Origin: Moheibacter lacus
Lineage (GTDB): Bacteria > Bacteroidota > Bacteroidia > Flavobacteriales > Weeksellaceae
Length of the DNA: 64,000 nucleotides
Direction: 5' to 3'
Assembly: GCF_014042165.1 (NCBI RefSeq)
Contig: NZ_JACDZE010000001.1
Span: 310,001 to 374,000, forward strand
Shown here: positions 1 through 9,157 of the stretch, in pieces
Layout of the letters: each line of letters opens with the position of its first letter
Numbering within the stretch: the stretch's first letter is position 1
Notes under the pieces: generated by a model
What the model saw: only the letters and a program-made list of their open reading frames with translations
The model's database searches: none
Told to the model about the DNA's origin: nothing
Made by a program: the position numbers and the translations under genes

Positions 1-129
1 ATCGCAGAAGTAGGCGCAACATCTGGAAAAGATATAGGAAAAGTAATGGGTGCTGCTTCTTCAAAACTGGCCGGAAAAGCGGAAGGGAAAGCCATCGCTG
101 AAACAGTTAAGAAGTTGCTTAACTCTTAA
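1..129 (+). CDS. GatB/YqeY domain protein, C-terminal fragment
   Basis: The first 42 codons are open from the window edge and end at TAA 127-129. The text (GKDIGKVMGAASSKLAGKAE, then a VKKLL ending) matches the C-terminal tail of the YqeY/GatB-like family, a small helical domain related to the tail of the Asp/Glu-tRNA amidotransferase B subunit. The bulk of the gene lies outside the window, so its start and length cannot be judged. The gap to the next gene is about 110 bp and holds that gene's promoter. Confidence 0.8.
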   Translation: MAEVGATSGKDIGKVMGAASSKLAGKAEGKAIAETVKKLLNS

Positions 130-215
130 AGCCTGTTTAAATATTAAAACAGAATCTTAAATATTTCTTTAAAAACTATTAATTTTCCCTTAACAGAAAA
201 GATTTGACTTCAACA

Positions 216-223
216 TAGTTTTG
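216..223 (+). promoter_or_regulatory. -7 promoter element of the TonB receptor operon
   Basis: TAGTTTTG fits the Bacteroidota -7 consensus TAnnTTTG and lies 17 nt before the receptor ATG. I see no TTG at the usual 17-23 nt upstream distance, so the -33 half is weak. Inference from motif only. Confidence 0.5.
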
Positions 224-240
224 CGGTAAAATTATTTTTT

Positions 241-3069
241 ATGAGGTTCTTTCATCTACTTTTATTTCTTTTATCTCTCAATTTTTCATTTGCCCAGTCT
301 TCTGGCATTATTTCAGGAAAAATTACGGAAAAAGACGGAAATCTATCATTGCCGGGAGCAGTAGTAACACTTAGCGAGGGGAATCGTTACACGATTTCCA
401 ATCAAGATGGCTCTTACGAATTCTTAAACGTTCCACAAGGAAATTATACCATCGAAGTAGATTATTTGGGTTATGAAATTACGCAACAAACTGTTACAGT
501 AATAGGAAATGAAAATTCAGTTATCGATTTTCAATTAAGCGCTGAAACTCACATTCTTTCAGAAGTAGTCATATTGGGAGATCGATTGAAGGGACAAGCC
601 AAAGCTTTGAACCAACAAAAAAACAATCAGAATATTACCAATGTGATCTCTTCAGATCAGGTTGGTCGTTTTCCCGATGCCAACATTGGCGATGCTTTGA
701 AGCGCGTCCCGGGAATCACGATGCAAAATGACCAAGGAGAAGCAAGGAACATCATCATCAGAGGTTTGGCTCCCAATTTAAATTCGGTTACACTCAATGG
801 AGACCGCATTCCTTCAGCGGAAGGTGACAATAGAAATGTGCAGATGGACCTCATTCCTTCTGACATGATTTCGACAATCGAAGTAAATAAAACCCTTACG
901 CCAGACATGGATGCAGATGCAATCGGTGGCTCTGTCAACTTGATTACAAGGGCTTCGCCAAATGGTGAGCGTATTTCAGCAACACTTGCGGGCGGATACA
1001 ATCCGATCAGAGAAAATGGAAATTATACGGCAGGATTTGTTTATGGCAATCGATTTTTTGATGAAAAATTGGGCTTGGTTTTCAGTGGTTCATATAACAA
1101 CAATAATTTTGGATCTGATAATGTGGAAGGAGTTTGGGCAGAATATGAAGATGAAAGTAATGCAAACGATAATTTTGCATACATCGAGGAAATGGACATC
1201 CGTAAATATGATGTCCAAAGAATTAGAAGAAGTGTGGCAATTGCACTCGATTATGAATTCAATCAAAATCATAAAATCTATGCAAATGGTATATACAACT
1301 GGCGAGATGACCGAGAAAATCGTTTCAGAACAAGATACAGAAATATAGAACCCATTTTTGAAGGAAATAATGTGGTAGGATATGAAGGAAACATACGCCG
1401 TCAGACCAAAGGCGGTATAGACAATAACAAAAATAAAAATACCCGTTTAGAAAGACAGATTGTTCAAAATTACGCCATCGGTGGTGAACATTTATTGGGC
1501 TCAAAAATTGACATGGATTGGTCTGCAAATTATGCAACTGCAAGTGAAGATCGTCCAAATGAAAGGTACATCGAATTTCAAGGTTCGGGTTACACTTTTG
1601 AATCAGGTTTGAGTGATCCTAAAAAATTCAATTTAACACCTATCGGTGAATCGATTGAACAATATTCGCTCAAAGAAATTTCTGAAAACAATGATTGGAC
1701 AGAGGAGAGAGAATTCGGTGCAAAACTAAATTTCAGAATTCCACTTTCTGTTATTACTGATCAAAAAGGACGTTTGCGTTTTGGTGGACGTTTGAGAATC
1801 AAGGACAAAGAACGGGACAACATCTGGACAGAGTATTCTCCAGTGGGAGATTTCGGAAATTTAAATCAAATCCCCAATGTATACTTTGATGGAGAAGGAT
1901 ACCAAGCTGGATCTCAGTATGTCCCCGGTTACTTTGCCTCTCCAGAATTTTTAGGGAATTTGGATTTAAACAATCCCAATTTGTTTGAAGGTGAATTGGT
2001 TCCGGCCGAATACCTTTCTCAGAACTACAAGGCAAAGGAAAATATTTATGCAGGTTATTTCAGATGGGACCAAGATTTCACCAATAAACTTTCCATGATT
2101 ACCGGAGTCCGGGTTGAACATACATCGATCGATTACACTGGAAATTATGTTCAAGATGAAGAGGATTTAATCGGTGAAATCAACAATAAAAATGATTATA
2201 CCAACATTTTACCGAGCATTGCTTTTAAATACAGTGCGAATAAAGATTTGATTTTCAGAGCTGCCTTCACCACTGCATTGGCGCGACCTAATTATTATGA
2301 TTTGGCACCTTATGTAAGTTCATTTGTAGAAGACATGGAATTATTTGCAGGAAATCCAGATTTAGATGCAACTTATGCCTATAATTTTGATTTGATGGCA
2401 GAGAAATATTTCAAATCTGTCGGAATTCTTTCAGGTGGTGTTTTTTACAAAAATTTGAATAATTTCATTTACACTTATCGAAACAATCGATATTCAAGAG
2501 AGAATTTCGCCAATGATTTTCAAGATCAATTCAATCCGATTGAAGGTTCAGATGAATGGAAATTTATCCAAAAAAGAAATGGTGACAATGTAGATGTGTA
2601 TGGGTTTGAAGTAGCTATCCAAAGACAATTCGACTTTATTCCAGGCAAGTTTTGGAAAGGATTAGGAATCTATCTGAACTATACTTTTACAGAGTCAAAA
2701 GCCAAAGGGATTACCAATGAAGATGGGGAAGAACGTACGGATGTTAACCTTCCTGGAACGGCTCCTCATATGTTCAATGGATCTCTTTCATGGGAAAACA
2801 ATAGATTTTCGGCACGTGTTTCCCTGAATTATGCCTCAGATTATTTAGATGAATTGGGAGGTAGTGAGTTCGAAGATCGTTATTATGATGAGCAACTCTT
2901 TTTGGATGCCAATGCTTCCTTTAAGATTACTAAAAACTTCCGAATTTTTGCTGAAGCCAATAATTTAACCAATCAACCTTTGCGGTATTATCAAGGAATT
3001 AAGGACAGAACCATGCAGATGGAATACTATCAGCCAAGGTATAATTTCGGAGTAAAATTTGACTTTTAA
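241..3069 (+). CDS. TonB-dependent outer-membrane receptor (probable organophosphate/phytate uptake)
   Basis: 942 aa. A signal peptide (residues 1-18, ending FAQS) is followed by a carboxypeptidase-regulatory-like Ig domain (about 22-105), a plug domain (about 125-240) and a beta-barrel ending in aromatic F-D-F. The plug carries the RVPGI...RGL...LNGDRIPS...DADAIGGSVN signature of the Xanthomonas/Caulobacter-type receptor family (TIGR01782-like). It heads a cluster with a secreted metallophosphatase (77 bp downstream) and a beta-propeller phytase. Receptors of this type beside beta-propeller phytases are known in other Gram-negatives, so uptake of phytate or its products is inferred. The actual substrate is not shown by the sequence. 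Confidence 0.9.
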   Translation: MRFFHLLLFLLSLNFSFAQSSGIISGKITEKDGNLSLPGAVVTLSEGNRYTISNQDGSYEFLNVPQGNYTIEVDYLGYEITQQTVTVIGNENSVIDFQLSAETHILSEVVILGDRLKGQAKALNQQKNNQNITNVISSDQVGRFPDANIGDALKRVPGITMQNDQGEARNIIIRGLAPNLNSVTLNGDRIPSAEGDNRNVQMDLIPSDMISTIEVNKTLTPDMDADAIGGSVNLITRASPNGERISATLAGGYNPIRENGNYTAGFVYGNRFFDEKLGLVFSGSYNNNNFGSDNVEGVWAEYEDESNANDNFAYIEEMDIRKYDVQRIRRSVAIALDYEFNQNHKIYANGIYNWRDDRENRFRTRYRNIEPIFEGNNVVGYEGNIRRQTKGGIDNNKNKNTRLERQIVQNYAIGGEHLLGSKIDMDWSANYATASEDRPNERYIEFQGSGYTFESGLSDPKKFNLTPIGESIEQYSLKEISENNDWTEEREFGAKLNFRIPLSVITDQKGRLRFGGRLRIKDKERDNIWTEYSPVGDFGNLNQIPNVYFDGEGYQAGSQYVPGYFASPEFLGNLDLNNPNLFEGELVPAEYLSQNYKAKENIYAGYFRWDQDFTNKLSMITGVRVEHTSIDYTGNYVQDEEDLIGEINNKNDYTNILPSIAFKYSANKDLIFRAAFTTALARPNYYDLAPYVSSFVEDMELFAGNPDLDATYAYNFDLMAEKYFKSVGILSGGVFYKNLNNFIYTYRNNRYSRENFANDFQDQFNPIEGSDEWKFIQKRNGDNVDVYGFEVAIQRQFDFIPGKFWKGLGIYLNYTFTESKAKGITNEDGEERTDVNLPGTAPHMFNGSLSWENNRFSARVSLNYASDYLDELGGSEFEDRYYDEQLFLDANASFKITKNFRIFAEANNLTNQPLRYYQGIKDRTMQMEYYQPRYNFGVKFDF

Positions 3070-3098
3070 TTCATTCTTTAAAACATTATCAAATGCCG

Positions 3099-3124
3099 GC
3101 CGATGAGTAAAATGCCTCATCGGC
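3099..3124 (+). other. Intergenic hairpin between receptor and phosphatase genes
   Basis: A perfect 9-bp inverted repeat (GCCGATGAG / CTCATCGGC, 8-nt loop) lies 30 nt after the receptor stop and 22 nt before the phosphatase ATG. No T-tract follows on the plus strand, so it is not a standard terminator. It may stabilise the receptor mRNA or attenuate read-through. Confidence 0.6.
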
Positions 3125-3146
3125 TTGGTCATCAAAATAAATACCA

Positions 3147-4142
3147 ATGAATAGATTTATATTTACATTTTGCCTTCTAATTTTCATCTCAAACTTATTC
3201 GGCCAAACTCCCTTTGAGTACGAAAAATCAACCGGATATTCCGGAAATGATATTCCAGGTTTAAAATATGAAGATGACAGTTTTAGTTTTTTGGTTTTGG
3301 GTGACTTTGGCAGAGTAGGAGATTATTATCAAAAAGATGTTGCGCGTGAGTTAGGTAACGCAATGATCGTTCTCGAAGGAGAGTTCATCGTTTCAGTGGG
3401 TGATAATTTTTATCCAAATGGAGTTCAAAGCACACAAGATTACCACTGGATTTCTTCTTTTGAAAATGTATTTACCAATCCTGCTTTGTACGCTGACTGG
3501 TATGTAGCCTTGGGAAATCATGATTATCGCGGCAATGTTCAAGCCCAAATTGCGTATTCTGATGTTAGCAGAAGATGGAATATGCCGGCGAGGTATTACA
3601 GCAAAACATTTGAATTGGAAGACGGTGAAAAATTATTGATGGTCGTGATGGACACCAATCCTTTTATTGACAGCTATCATGATAATCCTGAAAAATACAG
3701 GGAAATAGATACTCAAGACACTACTAAACAAAAAAACTGGTTGATCAAAACTTTAGAAACAAAAGATCCTGCGATAAAATGGAAAGTTGTAGTAGGTCAT
3801 CATCCATTGTACAGCGGCGGAAAAAGAAAAACGAATCAAGACACTTTAGAATTTGAGAAAAAATTCGCCGATTTATTTGACCAATATAAAGTCGACGCCT
3901 ACATCTGTGGTCATGAACACGACCTGCAAATCATCCAACCAAAAGGCAGATATACAACTCAGTTTCTTTCCGGAGCGGGAAGTGAAGTCAGAGAATCGGG
4001 TAATCGTGAAGGAACAATTTTTGCAGCAGCAGAGCCCGGATTTATGACATTTTCTTTTTTAAAGAATAAATTAATAGTACAAACTGTAAAAGCCGGAAAA
4101 GAAAAAGCGGAAGTTTTACATTCTTATGAAATCAAAAAATAA
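3147..4142 (+). CDS. Secreted purple-acid-phosphatase-like metallophosphatase
   Basis: 331 aa with an N-terminal signal peptide (1-20, ending LFGQ). All calcineurin-like metallophosphoesterase blocks are present in order: GDFG (52-55), GDNFY (85-89), GNHDY (123-127), GHH (217-219) and GHEHD (255-259). The GDNFY/GNHDY spacing resembles the tartrate-resistant acid phosphatase (ACP5) subgroup. It probably hydrolyses phosphomonoesters in the periplasm or outside the cell. The phytase gene follows after 6 bp, so the two are almost certainly co-transcribed; joint release of phosphate from inositol phosphates is inferred from this. Confidence 0.88.
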   Translation: MNRFIFTFCLLIFISNLFGQTPFEYEKSTGYSGNDIPGLKYEDDSFSFLVLGDFGRVGDYYQKDVARELGNAMIVLEGEFIVSVGDNFYPNGVQSTQDYHWISSFENVFTNPALYADWYVALGNHDYRGNVQAQIAYSDVSRRWNMPARYYSKTFELEDGEKLLMVVMDTNPFIDSYHDNPEKYREIDTQDTTKQKNWLIKTLETKDPAIKWKVVVGHHPLYSGGKRKTNQDTLEFEKKFADLFDQYKVDAYICGHEHDLQIIQPKGRYTTQFLSGAGSEVRESGNREGTIFAAAEPGFMTFSFLKNKLIVQTVKAGKEKAEVLHSYEIKK

Positions 4143-4148
4143 ATTCGC

Positions 4149-5207
4149 ATGAAAAATTTAATTATATCATTATCCATCATCACCTTAACTTTCTCATGTT
4201 CAGAGAAATTAGCGCCGGTTTTACCGGGTGCATTAACACCAGAAGTTATAACCGAACCCACTGAACACGACACTGACGATCCTGCAATTTGGATCAATCC
4301 TAATGATTTTTCAAAAAGTCTAATTATCGGTACCGATAAAGAAGTCGGCGGCGGACTATATGCTTATGATTTGGATGGAAAAATCGTCCATAAATTTCTC
4401 GATATGCAACGTCCAAATAATGTGGATGTGGCTTATGGACTAAATTTTAATGGGAAAAAAGTGGATATAGCAGTCACAACGGAACGTAAATCCCATAAAA
4501 TCAGAGTTTTCAGCTTACCTGATTTGACACCAATTGACAATGGAGGTATCGAAATCTTTGAAGGTGAAACCGGTGAAGGATTCCGTGACGGAATGGGAAT
4601 TGCCCTTTACACCAATCCAAATGGGGAAATTCACGCCATAGTCGGAAGAAAAACAGGCCCTTCAGAAAATTATCTTTGGCAATACAAACTTGCAGATGAC
4701 GGAACCGGTAAAGTAATAGGAGAAGTAGTTAGGAAATTTGGGAAATACAGTGGTAAAAAGGAAATAGAAGCCATCGCTGTAGACAACGAACTGGGTTTTG
4801 TTTATTATTCGGACGAACAAGTTGGCGTGAGAAAATACCAAGCAAATCCCGAAAAAGGCAATGAAGAACTCGCATTTTTTGCACAAAAAGATGCAAAATC
4901 TGACCATGAAGGAATTGCCATCTATAAAAAAGACGATTCAACAGGATATATTTTGGTTTCCAATCAACAAAGAAATACTTTTTTGGTATATGAAAGAGAA
5001 GGACATAATGGAAATCCAAATGACCATCAATTGATAGCTGAAATTCCGGTCTCTACCATAGAGTGTGACGGCGCAGATGCCTCAAGTGTGAATTTCGGCT
5101 CAAAATTCCCCAATGGATTTCTGGTTGCCATGAGCAATCCTAAACTTTTTCATTTGTATGAATGGAATAAAATCCAAACCTTAATTGACCAAAATTATAA
5201 GCCCTAA
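4149..5207 (+). CDS. Beta-propeller phytase, lipoprotein
   Basis: 352 aa. The lipobox LTFSC gives a lipidated Cys17. The phytase signatures DTDDPAIW (41-48) and NNVDVAYG (90-97) are present, followed by the EAIAVD and DHEGIAIY calcium/phosphate-site strands typical of beta-propeller phytases. These calcium-dependent enzymes remove phosphates from phytate. In Bacillus-type enzymes the second motif reads NNVDIRY; here the Arg position is Ala (VDVAY), which could alter phosphate binding. Last gene of the receptor-phosphatase-phytase cluster. Length matches the family. Confidence 0.9.
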   Translation: MKNLIISLSIITLTFSCSEKLAPVLPGALTPEVITEPTEHDTDDPAIWINPNDFSKSLIIGTDKEVGGGLYAYDLDGKIVHKFLDMQRPNNVDVAYGLNFNGKKVDIAVTTERKSHKIRVFSLPDLTPIDNGGIEIFEGETGEGFRDGMGIALYTNPNGEIHAIVGRKTGPSENYLWQYKLADDGTGKVIGEVVRKFGKYSGKKEIEAIAVDNELGFVYYSDEQVGVRKYQANPEKGNEELAFFAQKDAKSDHEGIAIYKKDDSTGYILVSNQQRNTFLVYEREGHNGNPNDHQLIAEIPVSTIECDGADASSVNFGSKFPNGFLVAMSNPKLFHLYEWNKIQTLIDQNYKP

Positions 5208-5361
5208 AAAATTAGTTGTTAAAAAAATTAACAGTTTTTTAATTTTTAACAGAAGTTTAACCACACACTCAAACTTGCTTAAATAAAGCGTTTACAGCGA
5301 TTTTCGGACTTATAATAAGTAGCAAAAAAAGCAAGGAGATGTTCAAAAAGAGGAAGCTTCG

Positions 5362-5369
5362 TACTTTTG
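5362..5369 (+). promoter_or_regulatory. -7 promoter element of the RlpA-like gene
   Basis: TACTTTTG matches TAnnTTTG, 26 nt before the ATG. A TTC at 5342-5344 sits at N17 as a degenerate -33 element. The rest of the 188-bp gap after the phytase gene is AT-rich with imperfect TTAAAAA/TTTTTAA repeats and no recognisable gene. Confidence 0.55.
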
Positions 5370-5395
5370 CCGAGCAAATCTGAAATAAACGAATA

Positions 5396-5767
5396 ATGAA
5401 ATCAGTAATTACATTTGTATTGCTTATCGGATTTATCGCCTTCGGTGGTGCTGCTCTTTATAATGGGACCACTTGGTTATCCGGTAGTGGAAAAGCTTCT
5501 TGGTATGGAGATAAATTCCATGGTAAAAAAACAGCAAGCGGTGAAAAATATGATATGCATGATTTTACAGCTGCACATAAAACACTTCCGTTTGGAACAA
5601 AAGTAAAAATCACCAACCACAGAACAGGAAAATCTGTAGTAGTGGAGGTAAATGACAGAGGTCCATTTGTGAAATCCCGTCAATTTGATTTGAGCAAAGC
5701 TGCTTTTAATGAAATTGGTGATGTAAACAGAGGGATCATGTCCATAGATTATGAAGTGGTTAACTAA
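5396..5767 (+). CDS. RlpA-like double-psi beta-barrel protein
   Basis: 123 aa: one N-terminal hydrophobic segment or signal anchor (1-20), then a complete double-psi beta-barrel domain (GKASWYGDKFHGKKTASGE ... FGTKVKITN ... VNDRGPF ... FDLSKAAF). These match the RlpA septal-ring lytic transglycosylase core, including the Asp of the NDRGPF motif. The C-terminal SPOR domain of classical RlpA is absent, so this is the minimal form common in Bacteroidota. Likely a periplasmic peptidoglycan-active or peptidoglycan-binding protein. Confidence 0.85.
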   Translation: MKSVITFVLLIGFIAFGGAALYNGTTWLSGSGKASWYGDKFHGKKTASGEKYDMHDFTAAHKTLPFGTKVKITNHRTGKSVVVEVNDRGPFVKSRQFDLSKAAFNEIGDVNRGIMSIDYEVVN

Positions 5768-5794
5768 TATCTTTATAAAAGAATTATCAAAAAG

Positions 5795-5821
5795 AGCTCC
5801 TGATTCCGGGAGCTTTTTTTG
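5795..5821 (+). terminator. Rho-independent terminator after the RlpA-like gene
   Basis: AGCTCC/GGAGCT stem with an 8-nt loop, followed directly by seven T. It lies 28 nt after the upstream stop codon. Confidence 0.85.
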
Positions 5822-5848
5822 TATCTTAATTTAAAAATTCTTGAATCC

Positions 5849-6895
5849 ATGGCCATTGACCTTATTTTTTATTTCTCTTCCTTTTTATGGATCAGCCTCA
5901 GTTTAATTCCTTTAATTCAATCACCCAAATGGTACATCAGAATCTGGGACTATCCTCGTTTTCAGTTTTTTTGCATTTCCATCCTTATCCTTTTGTATGC
6001 GGGAATCTTCGTGAAATTTGATCAACCTATGAAATGGATAATTCTGGGATTATTAATTGCCAATACCAGTTATTTATTTTGGTTCATCTATCCCTATTCT
6101 TTTTTTTCAAAAAAAATGTTGAATTCTGAACAGGAAAAAAACCCCAAACACAGCATTAAATTCCTCACCATCAATGTTTACCAAAAAAACACAGCCTTCC
6201 AAAAAGTCTTAACCAGAATTCAAGAAGTTCAAGCAGATGTTGTATTTTTATTGGAAACGGATGAAAAATGGAAACATGAAATGCAATCCCTGAAAAGCAA
6301 CTTCCCCTATTTTATTGAAGTCCCAAAAGAAAACACTTATGGTTTATTGTTTTATTCTAAATTTCCAATTCAAAATAAGCAGGTCAATTATTTAATCGAT
6401 AAAGAAATTCCATCCATCGTTGCAGATCTGGAATTGGGAGAAAAACGGATTCGAATATTTGGCATCCACCCCACTCCACCGGTTCCTATTGAAAATCAGG
6501 AAAGCACAGAAAGAGATGCAGAACTATTGATCGTAGGCAAAAAAGCCAAAGAATTTGATGGTCCTTCCATCGTCTTTGGAGATCTAAACGATGTTGCTTG
6601 GAGCCATACGACACGTTTGTTTTTAAGAATTAGCGAAATGCTTGATCCTCGTATCGGTAGAGGAATGTTCAATACTTTTCATGCCAAATATCCATTGATG
6701 CGTTGGCCGCTTGATCATTTTTTTGTGAGCAGTCATTTCAGATTAATTGACTTAAAAATTGAAAAAGAAGTTAATTCTGACCATTTCCCGATCAGCATCC
6801 ACCTTTCAGTGAAATTTGAGGACAAAGAAAAAGAATTAGATGCCACTCAGTCCGACCATAAAGAAGCCAATAAAATCATTTCGGAAGCGAAATAA
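5849..6895 (+). CDS. Membrane-anchored endonuclease/exonuclease/phosphatase family protein
   Basis: About 348 aa from ATG 5849; an upstream TTG lies in the preceding terminator T-tract and is rejected. Three hydrophobic N-terminal segments (about residues 5-95) precede an EEP domain with the usual motifs: TINVY, LLETDEKW, GIHPTPP, FGDLNDVAWS, DHFFVS and SDHFPI. The active site should face the periplasm. EEP enzymes cleave phosphodiesters or phosphomonoesters; the substrate here is unknown. Proximity to the phytate cluster is suggestive but not proof of a shared role. Confidence 0.82.
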   Translation: MAIDLIFYFSSFLWISLSLIPLIQSPKWYIRIWDYPRFQFFCISILILLYAGIFVKFDQPMKWIILGLLIANTSYLFWFIYPYSFFSKKMLNSEQEKNPKHSIKFLTINVYQKNTAFQKVLTRIQEVQADVVFLLETDEKWKHEMQSLKSNFPYFIEVPKENTYGLLFYSKFPIQNKQVNYLIDKEIPSIVADLELGEKRIRIFGIHPTPPVPIENQESTERDAELLIVGKKAKEFDGPSIVFGDLNDVAWSHTTRLFLRISEMLDPRIGRGMFNTFHAKYPLMRWPLDHFFVSSHFRLIDLKIEKEVNSDHFPISIHLSVKFEDKEKELDATQSDHKEANKIISEAK

Positions 6896-6913
6896 TTTGA
6901 ATTTTAATGAATG

Positions 6914-7465
6914 TTAAGACTCAAAATCAAAAAATGAAAAATGGACATTTCCATATTTTCGGGTTTGAAGCAAATGCGGATGCTCATCAAATTGAATATG
7001 GGACGAATGCTCCAAAACCAATTCTCCTTCCGGTTTTAACCAATCATTTTCTTTGACCAATTGAATGATTTTATCATAATCCGTTTGTTCAAAAACAAAT
7101 GGCGGATCTGCAAAAATCACTTCAAAATTTCCAAACGAATTGCGATTTAGAAACTGAAAAACATCATTGCGCACGATGGAATTCACCTCACCTAAATTCA
7201 TGCTTTGAATCATTTCACTTAAAAATTTCACACAACCAGCATCTTGATCCACAGAAACGATACGTTTACTTCCTCTTGACGCAAATTCAAGTGAAATACT
7301 ACCGATCCCCGAAAATAAATCCAATATCGAAATTTCATCAAAATCATAATGGTTGTTCAGAACATTGAACAAAGCTTCCTTCGCAAAATCTGTCGTGGGA
7401 CGAACGGGAAGGTTGGATGGAGCGTTTATTTTTTTCCCTCTGAATTGACCTGAAATGATGCGCAT
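6914..7465 (-). CDS. rsmD: 16S rRNA (guanine966-N2)-methyltransferase
   Basis: 183 aa, the usual RsmD length. N-terminal MRIISGQFRGKKINAP...VRPTTDFAKEALFNVL is diagnostic. The SAM-binding motif DLFSGIGSISLE spans 49-60 and the catalytic ADPPF motif 119-123. It methylates N2 of G966 in 16S rRNA during small-subunit assembly. Its start overlaps the end of the upstream DUF3822 gene by 40 bp, a conserved pairing in Bacteroidota, so translational coupling is likely. Confidence 0.95.
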   Translation of the reverse strand: MRIISGQFRGKKINAPSNLPVRPTTDFAKEALFNVLNNHYDFDEISILDLFSGIGSISLEFASRGSKRIVSVDQDAGCVKFLSEMIQSMNLGEVNSIVRNDVFQFLNRNSFGNFEVIFADPPFVFEQTDYDKIIQLVKENDWLKPEGELVLEHSSHIQFDEHPHLLQTRKYGNVHFSFFDFES

Positions 7466-8262
7466 TTGGATATAGAATAAATGGTGAAATGTCTTAAAAA
7501 CGCTTCGTCTTTTGAAGCCGCATATACATGACGAACGTATTTTCTTAGAATTTGGAACACTTTGGTCTCCGGCATCAATTCGCCGTAAGTTTTGACAACA
7601 ACTTTGTTGGTGTCCAACTCCAATTGTTCCATAACAAAAAGCGTGAAAAACAATATATCCTCGCCCGTTGGGGTTTCAAATAGATTATAAAACAATACTT
7701 TGGATTCAGATGTTACGGCAATTTCCAATTGATGCTGATTCAAATTCAAATGAACTGTGGTTGGCAGTCCATTTTCAATCGACTTTAAAAACACCTCACC
7801 CGAATGAAAAAACTGAACCTTTCCATACTGTTCCTTGAGCTTTTTGATCAAAACAGAAGAAGTTCCATAAACAAAGGAAAATTCAGCCTCAGAAACTGAA
7901 TGGATCAATTGATTGTCTTCGAATTCTGCTTCAGAAAAATTCAATAAAACTTCAGGATTTTCAGCTGCATAATCCTTGGGCACCAAACTGAAAAAAGAAG
8001 AAATAAAAGCTGCCTTGACCTCATCAAAATTTCTTTTCAACCTGAGGTTTACTTCCAATTCTTTGATGATTTCGGTTTCCCAAAGATTAAAGTGTGTGAC
8101 TTTAAAATGAGAAACTTTATCGGTTTTCGTTGCTGAATCTGCTATCCAGAATGAAAAACCTTCTTTGTAAAAAAGAAAGTACAAGGATTTATTATGTTCT
8201 TTTTGAGCTAAAATAGTATCAAATTTTTCGGCGTAAAGATAATGTATTCCTGCAAAACCCAA
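7426..8262 (-). CDS. DUF3822 family protein
   Basis: Up to 278 aa. Function unknown; the DUF3822 family is almost always found just upstream of rsmD in Bacteroidota and resembles an actin/ASKHA-like fold. The start is uncertain. No in-frame ATG exists between the upstream stop (about 8311) and the conserved part; the first usable codon is TTG 8262. An ATG at 8296 would join this frame only if a 6-T run lost one T. A TATCTTTA element inside the ORF (8241-8234) could mean a still later start. Confidence 0.75.
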   Translation of the reverse strand: MGFAGIHYLYAEKFDTILAQKEHNKSLYFLFYKEGFSFWIADSATKTDKVSHFKVTHFNLWETEIIKELEVNLRLKRNFDEVKAAFISSFFSLVPKDYAAENPEVLLNFSEAEFEDNQLIHSVSEAEFSFVYGTSSVLIKKLKEQYGKVQFFHSGEVFLKSIENGLPTTVHLNLNQHQLEIAVTSESKVLFYNLFETPTGEDILFFTLFVMEQLELDTNKVVVKTYGELMPETKVFQILRKYVRHVYAASKDEAFLRHFTIYSISKCASFQVNSEGKK

Positions 8263-8381
8263 TTGTAAACAACGTTCAAAAAATCCACTCTTCCATTTGG
8301 ATTCAAAAAATCATCTGAAAACTTGAATTGAAATTAAAGAATGAATCGCTTATTTGAACTTCTTTATTAATTGGATTTTCG

Positions 8382-8389
8382 TACTTTTG
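8382..8389 (+). promoter_or_regulatory. -7 promoter element of kdsB
   Basis: TACTTTTG, with TTC at 8360-8362 (N19) as a weak -33 element. It lies 21 nt upstream of the TTG start and supports initiation there. Confidence 0.55.
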
Positions 8390-8410
8390 GTTTAAAGCAA
8401 AATCAAATAT

Positions 8411-9157
8411 TTGAAAACAATTGCAGTAATACCGGCTAGATATGCCGCCTCTCGTTTTCCCGGAAAATTAATGGCGCAATTAGGTGCAAAATCCGTCATC
8501 CTTACGACTTATGAAAACACCTTAAAAACGGAACTTTTTGACGATGTTTTTGTGGTTACCGATTCTGAAATCATTTTTAAGGAAATTACAGGAAATGGAG
8601 GAAAAGCCATCATGAGTCTGACTGAACATCAAACCGGAAGTGATCGGATTGCGGAAGCAGTTGAAAATCTGGAATGTGATATCGTGGTCAATGTCCAGGG
8701 TGATGAACCATTTGTTAAAAAAGAAGCACTACAAAAATTGGTTGATGCGTATCAAAATGATTTGAATGATGAAATTTCTTTAGCCACTTTAGCGCAAGAA
8801 ATCACAGAAGAAGAAGACATTTACAATCCAAATAGTGTAAAAGTAAATTGGGATGTCAATCTTTTTGCACTTTATTTTTCAAGAAGTCCAATTCCTTATC
8901 CACGAGAAACCAATTTTAAAGCCAAATATTACCAACACATCGGAATTTATGCTTTCCGAAAAACGGCTTTGTTAAAGTTCGCAAAATTACCTATGTTGCA
9001 GAACGAAAGAGCTGAGAAATTAGAGCAATTACGGTATTTGGAATACGGCATGAAAATCAAAGTATTGGAAACCGGATTTATGGGGATAGGAATCGATACA
9101 GTAGAAGATCTGAATAAAGCCAATGCTTATTTAAAAAAACAACAAACAACGGAGTGA
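8411..9157 (+). CDS. kdsB: CMP-Kdo (or CMP-8-amino-Kdo) synthetase
   Basis: 248 aa. The N-terminus ([16 protein letters not shown]) is the nucleotide-binding motif of 3-deoxy-manno-octulosonate cytidylyltransferases. Further blocks are [19 protein letters not shown] and SRSPIPYPR. It activates Kdo with CTP for lipid A-core synthesis. The only possible start is TTG 8411: the frame is closed by TAA at 8393-8395 and contains no ATG before the conserved first strand. The next gene, a probable kdnB, overlaps its stop by one base, so the physiological substrate may be 8-amino-3,8-dideoxy-Kdo. Confidence 0.93.
   Translation: MKTIAVIPARYAASRFPGKLMAQLGAKSVILTTYENTLKTELFDDVFVVTDSEIIFKEITGNGGKAIMSLTEHQTGSDRIAEAVENLECDIVVNVQGDEPFVKKEALQKLVDAYQNDLNDEISLATLAQEITEEEDIYNPNSVKVNWDVNLFALYFSRSPIPYPRETNFKAKYYQHIGIYAFRKTALLKFAKLPMLQNERAEKLEQLRYLEYGMKIKVLETGFMGIGIDTVEDLNKANAYLKKQQTTE

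Noticed and set aside
201-223. TTTG at 203-206 as the -33 box for the receptor promoter
   Set aside because: Only about 9 nt separate it from the TAGTTTTG element; the Bacteroidota spacer is 17-23 nt.
8276-8296. Frameshift at a 6-T run that would extend DUF3822 to an ATG at 8296
   Set aside because: Possible but the added residues do not look like the family N-terminus, and a TTG start with a downstream -7-like element explains the data without an error.
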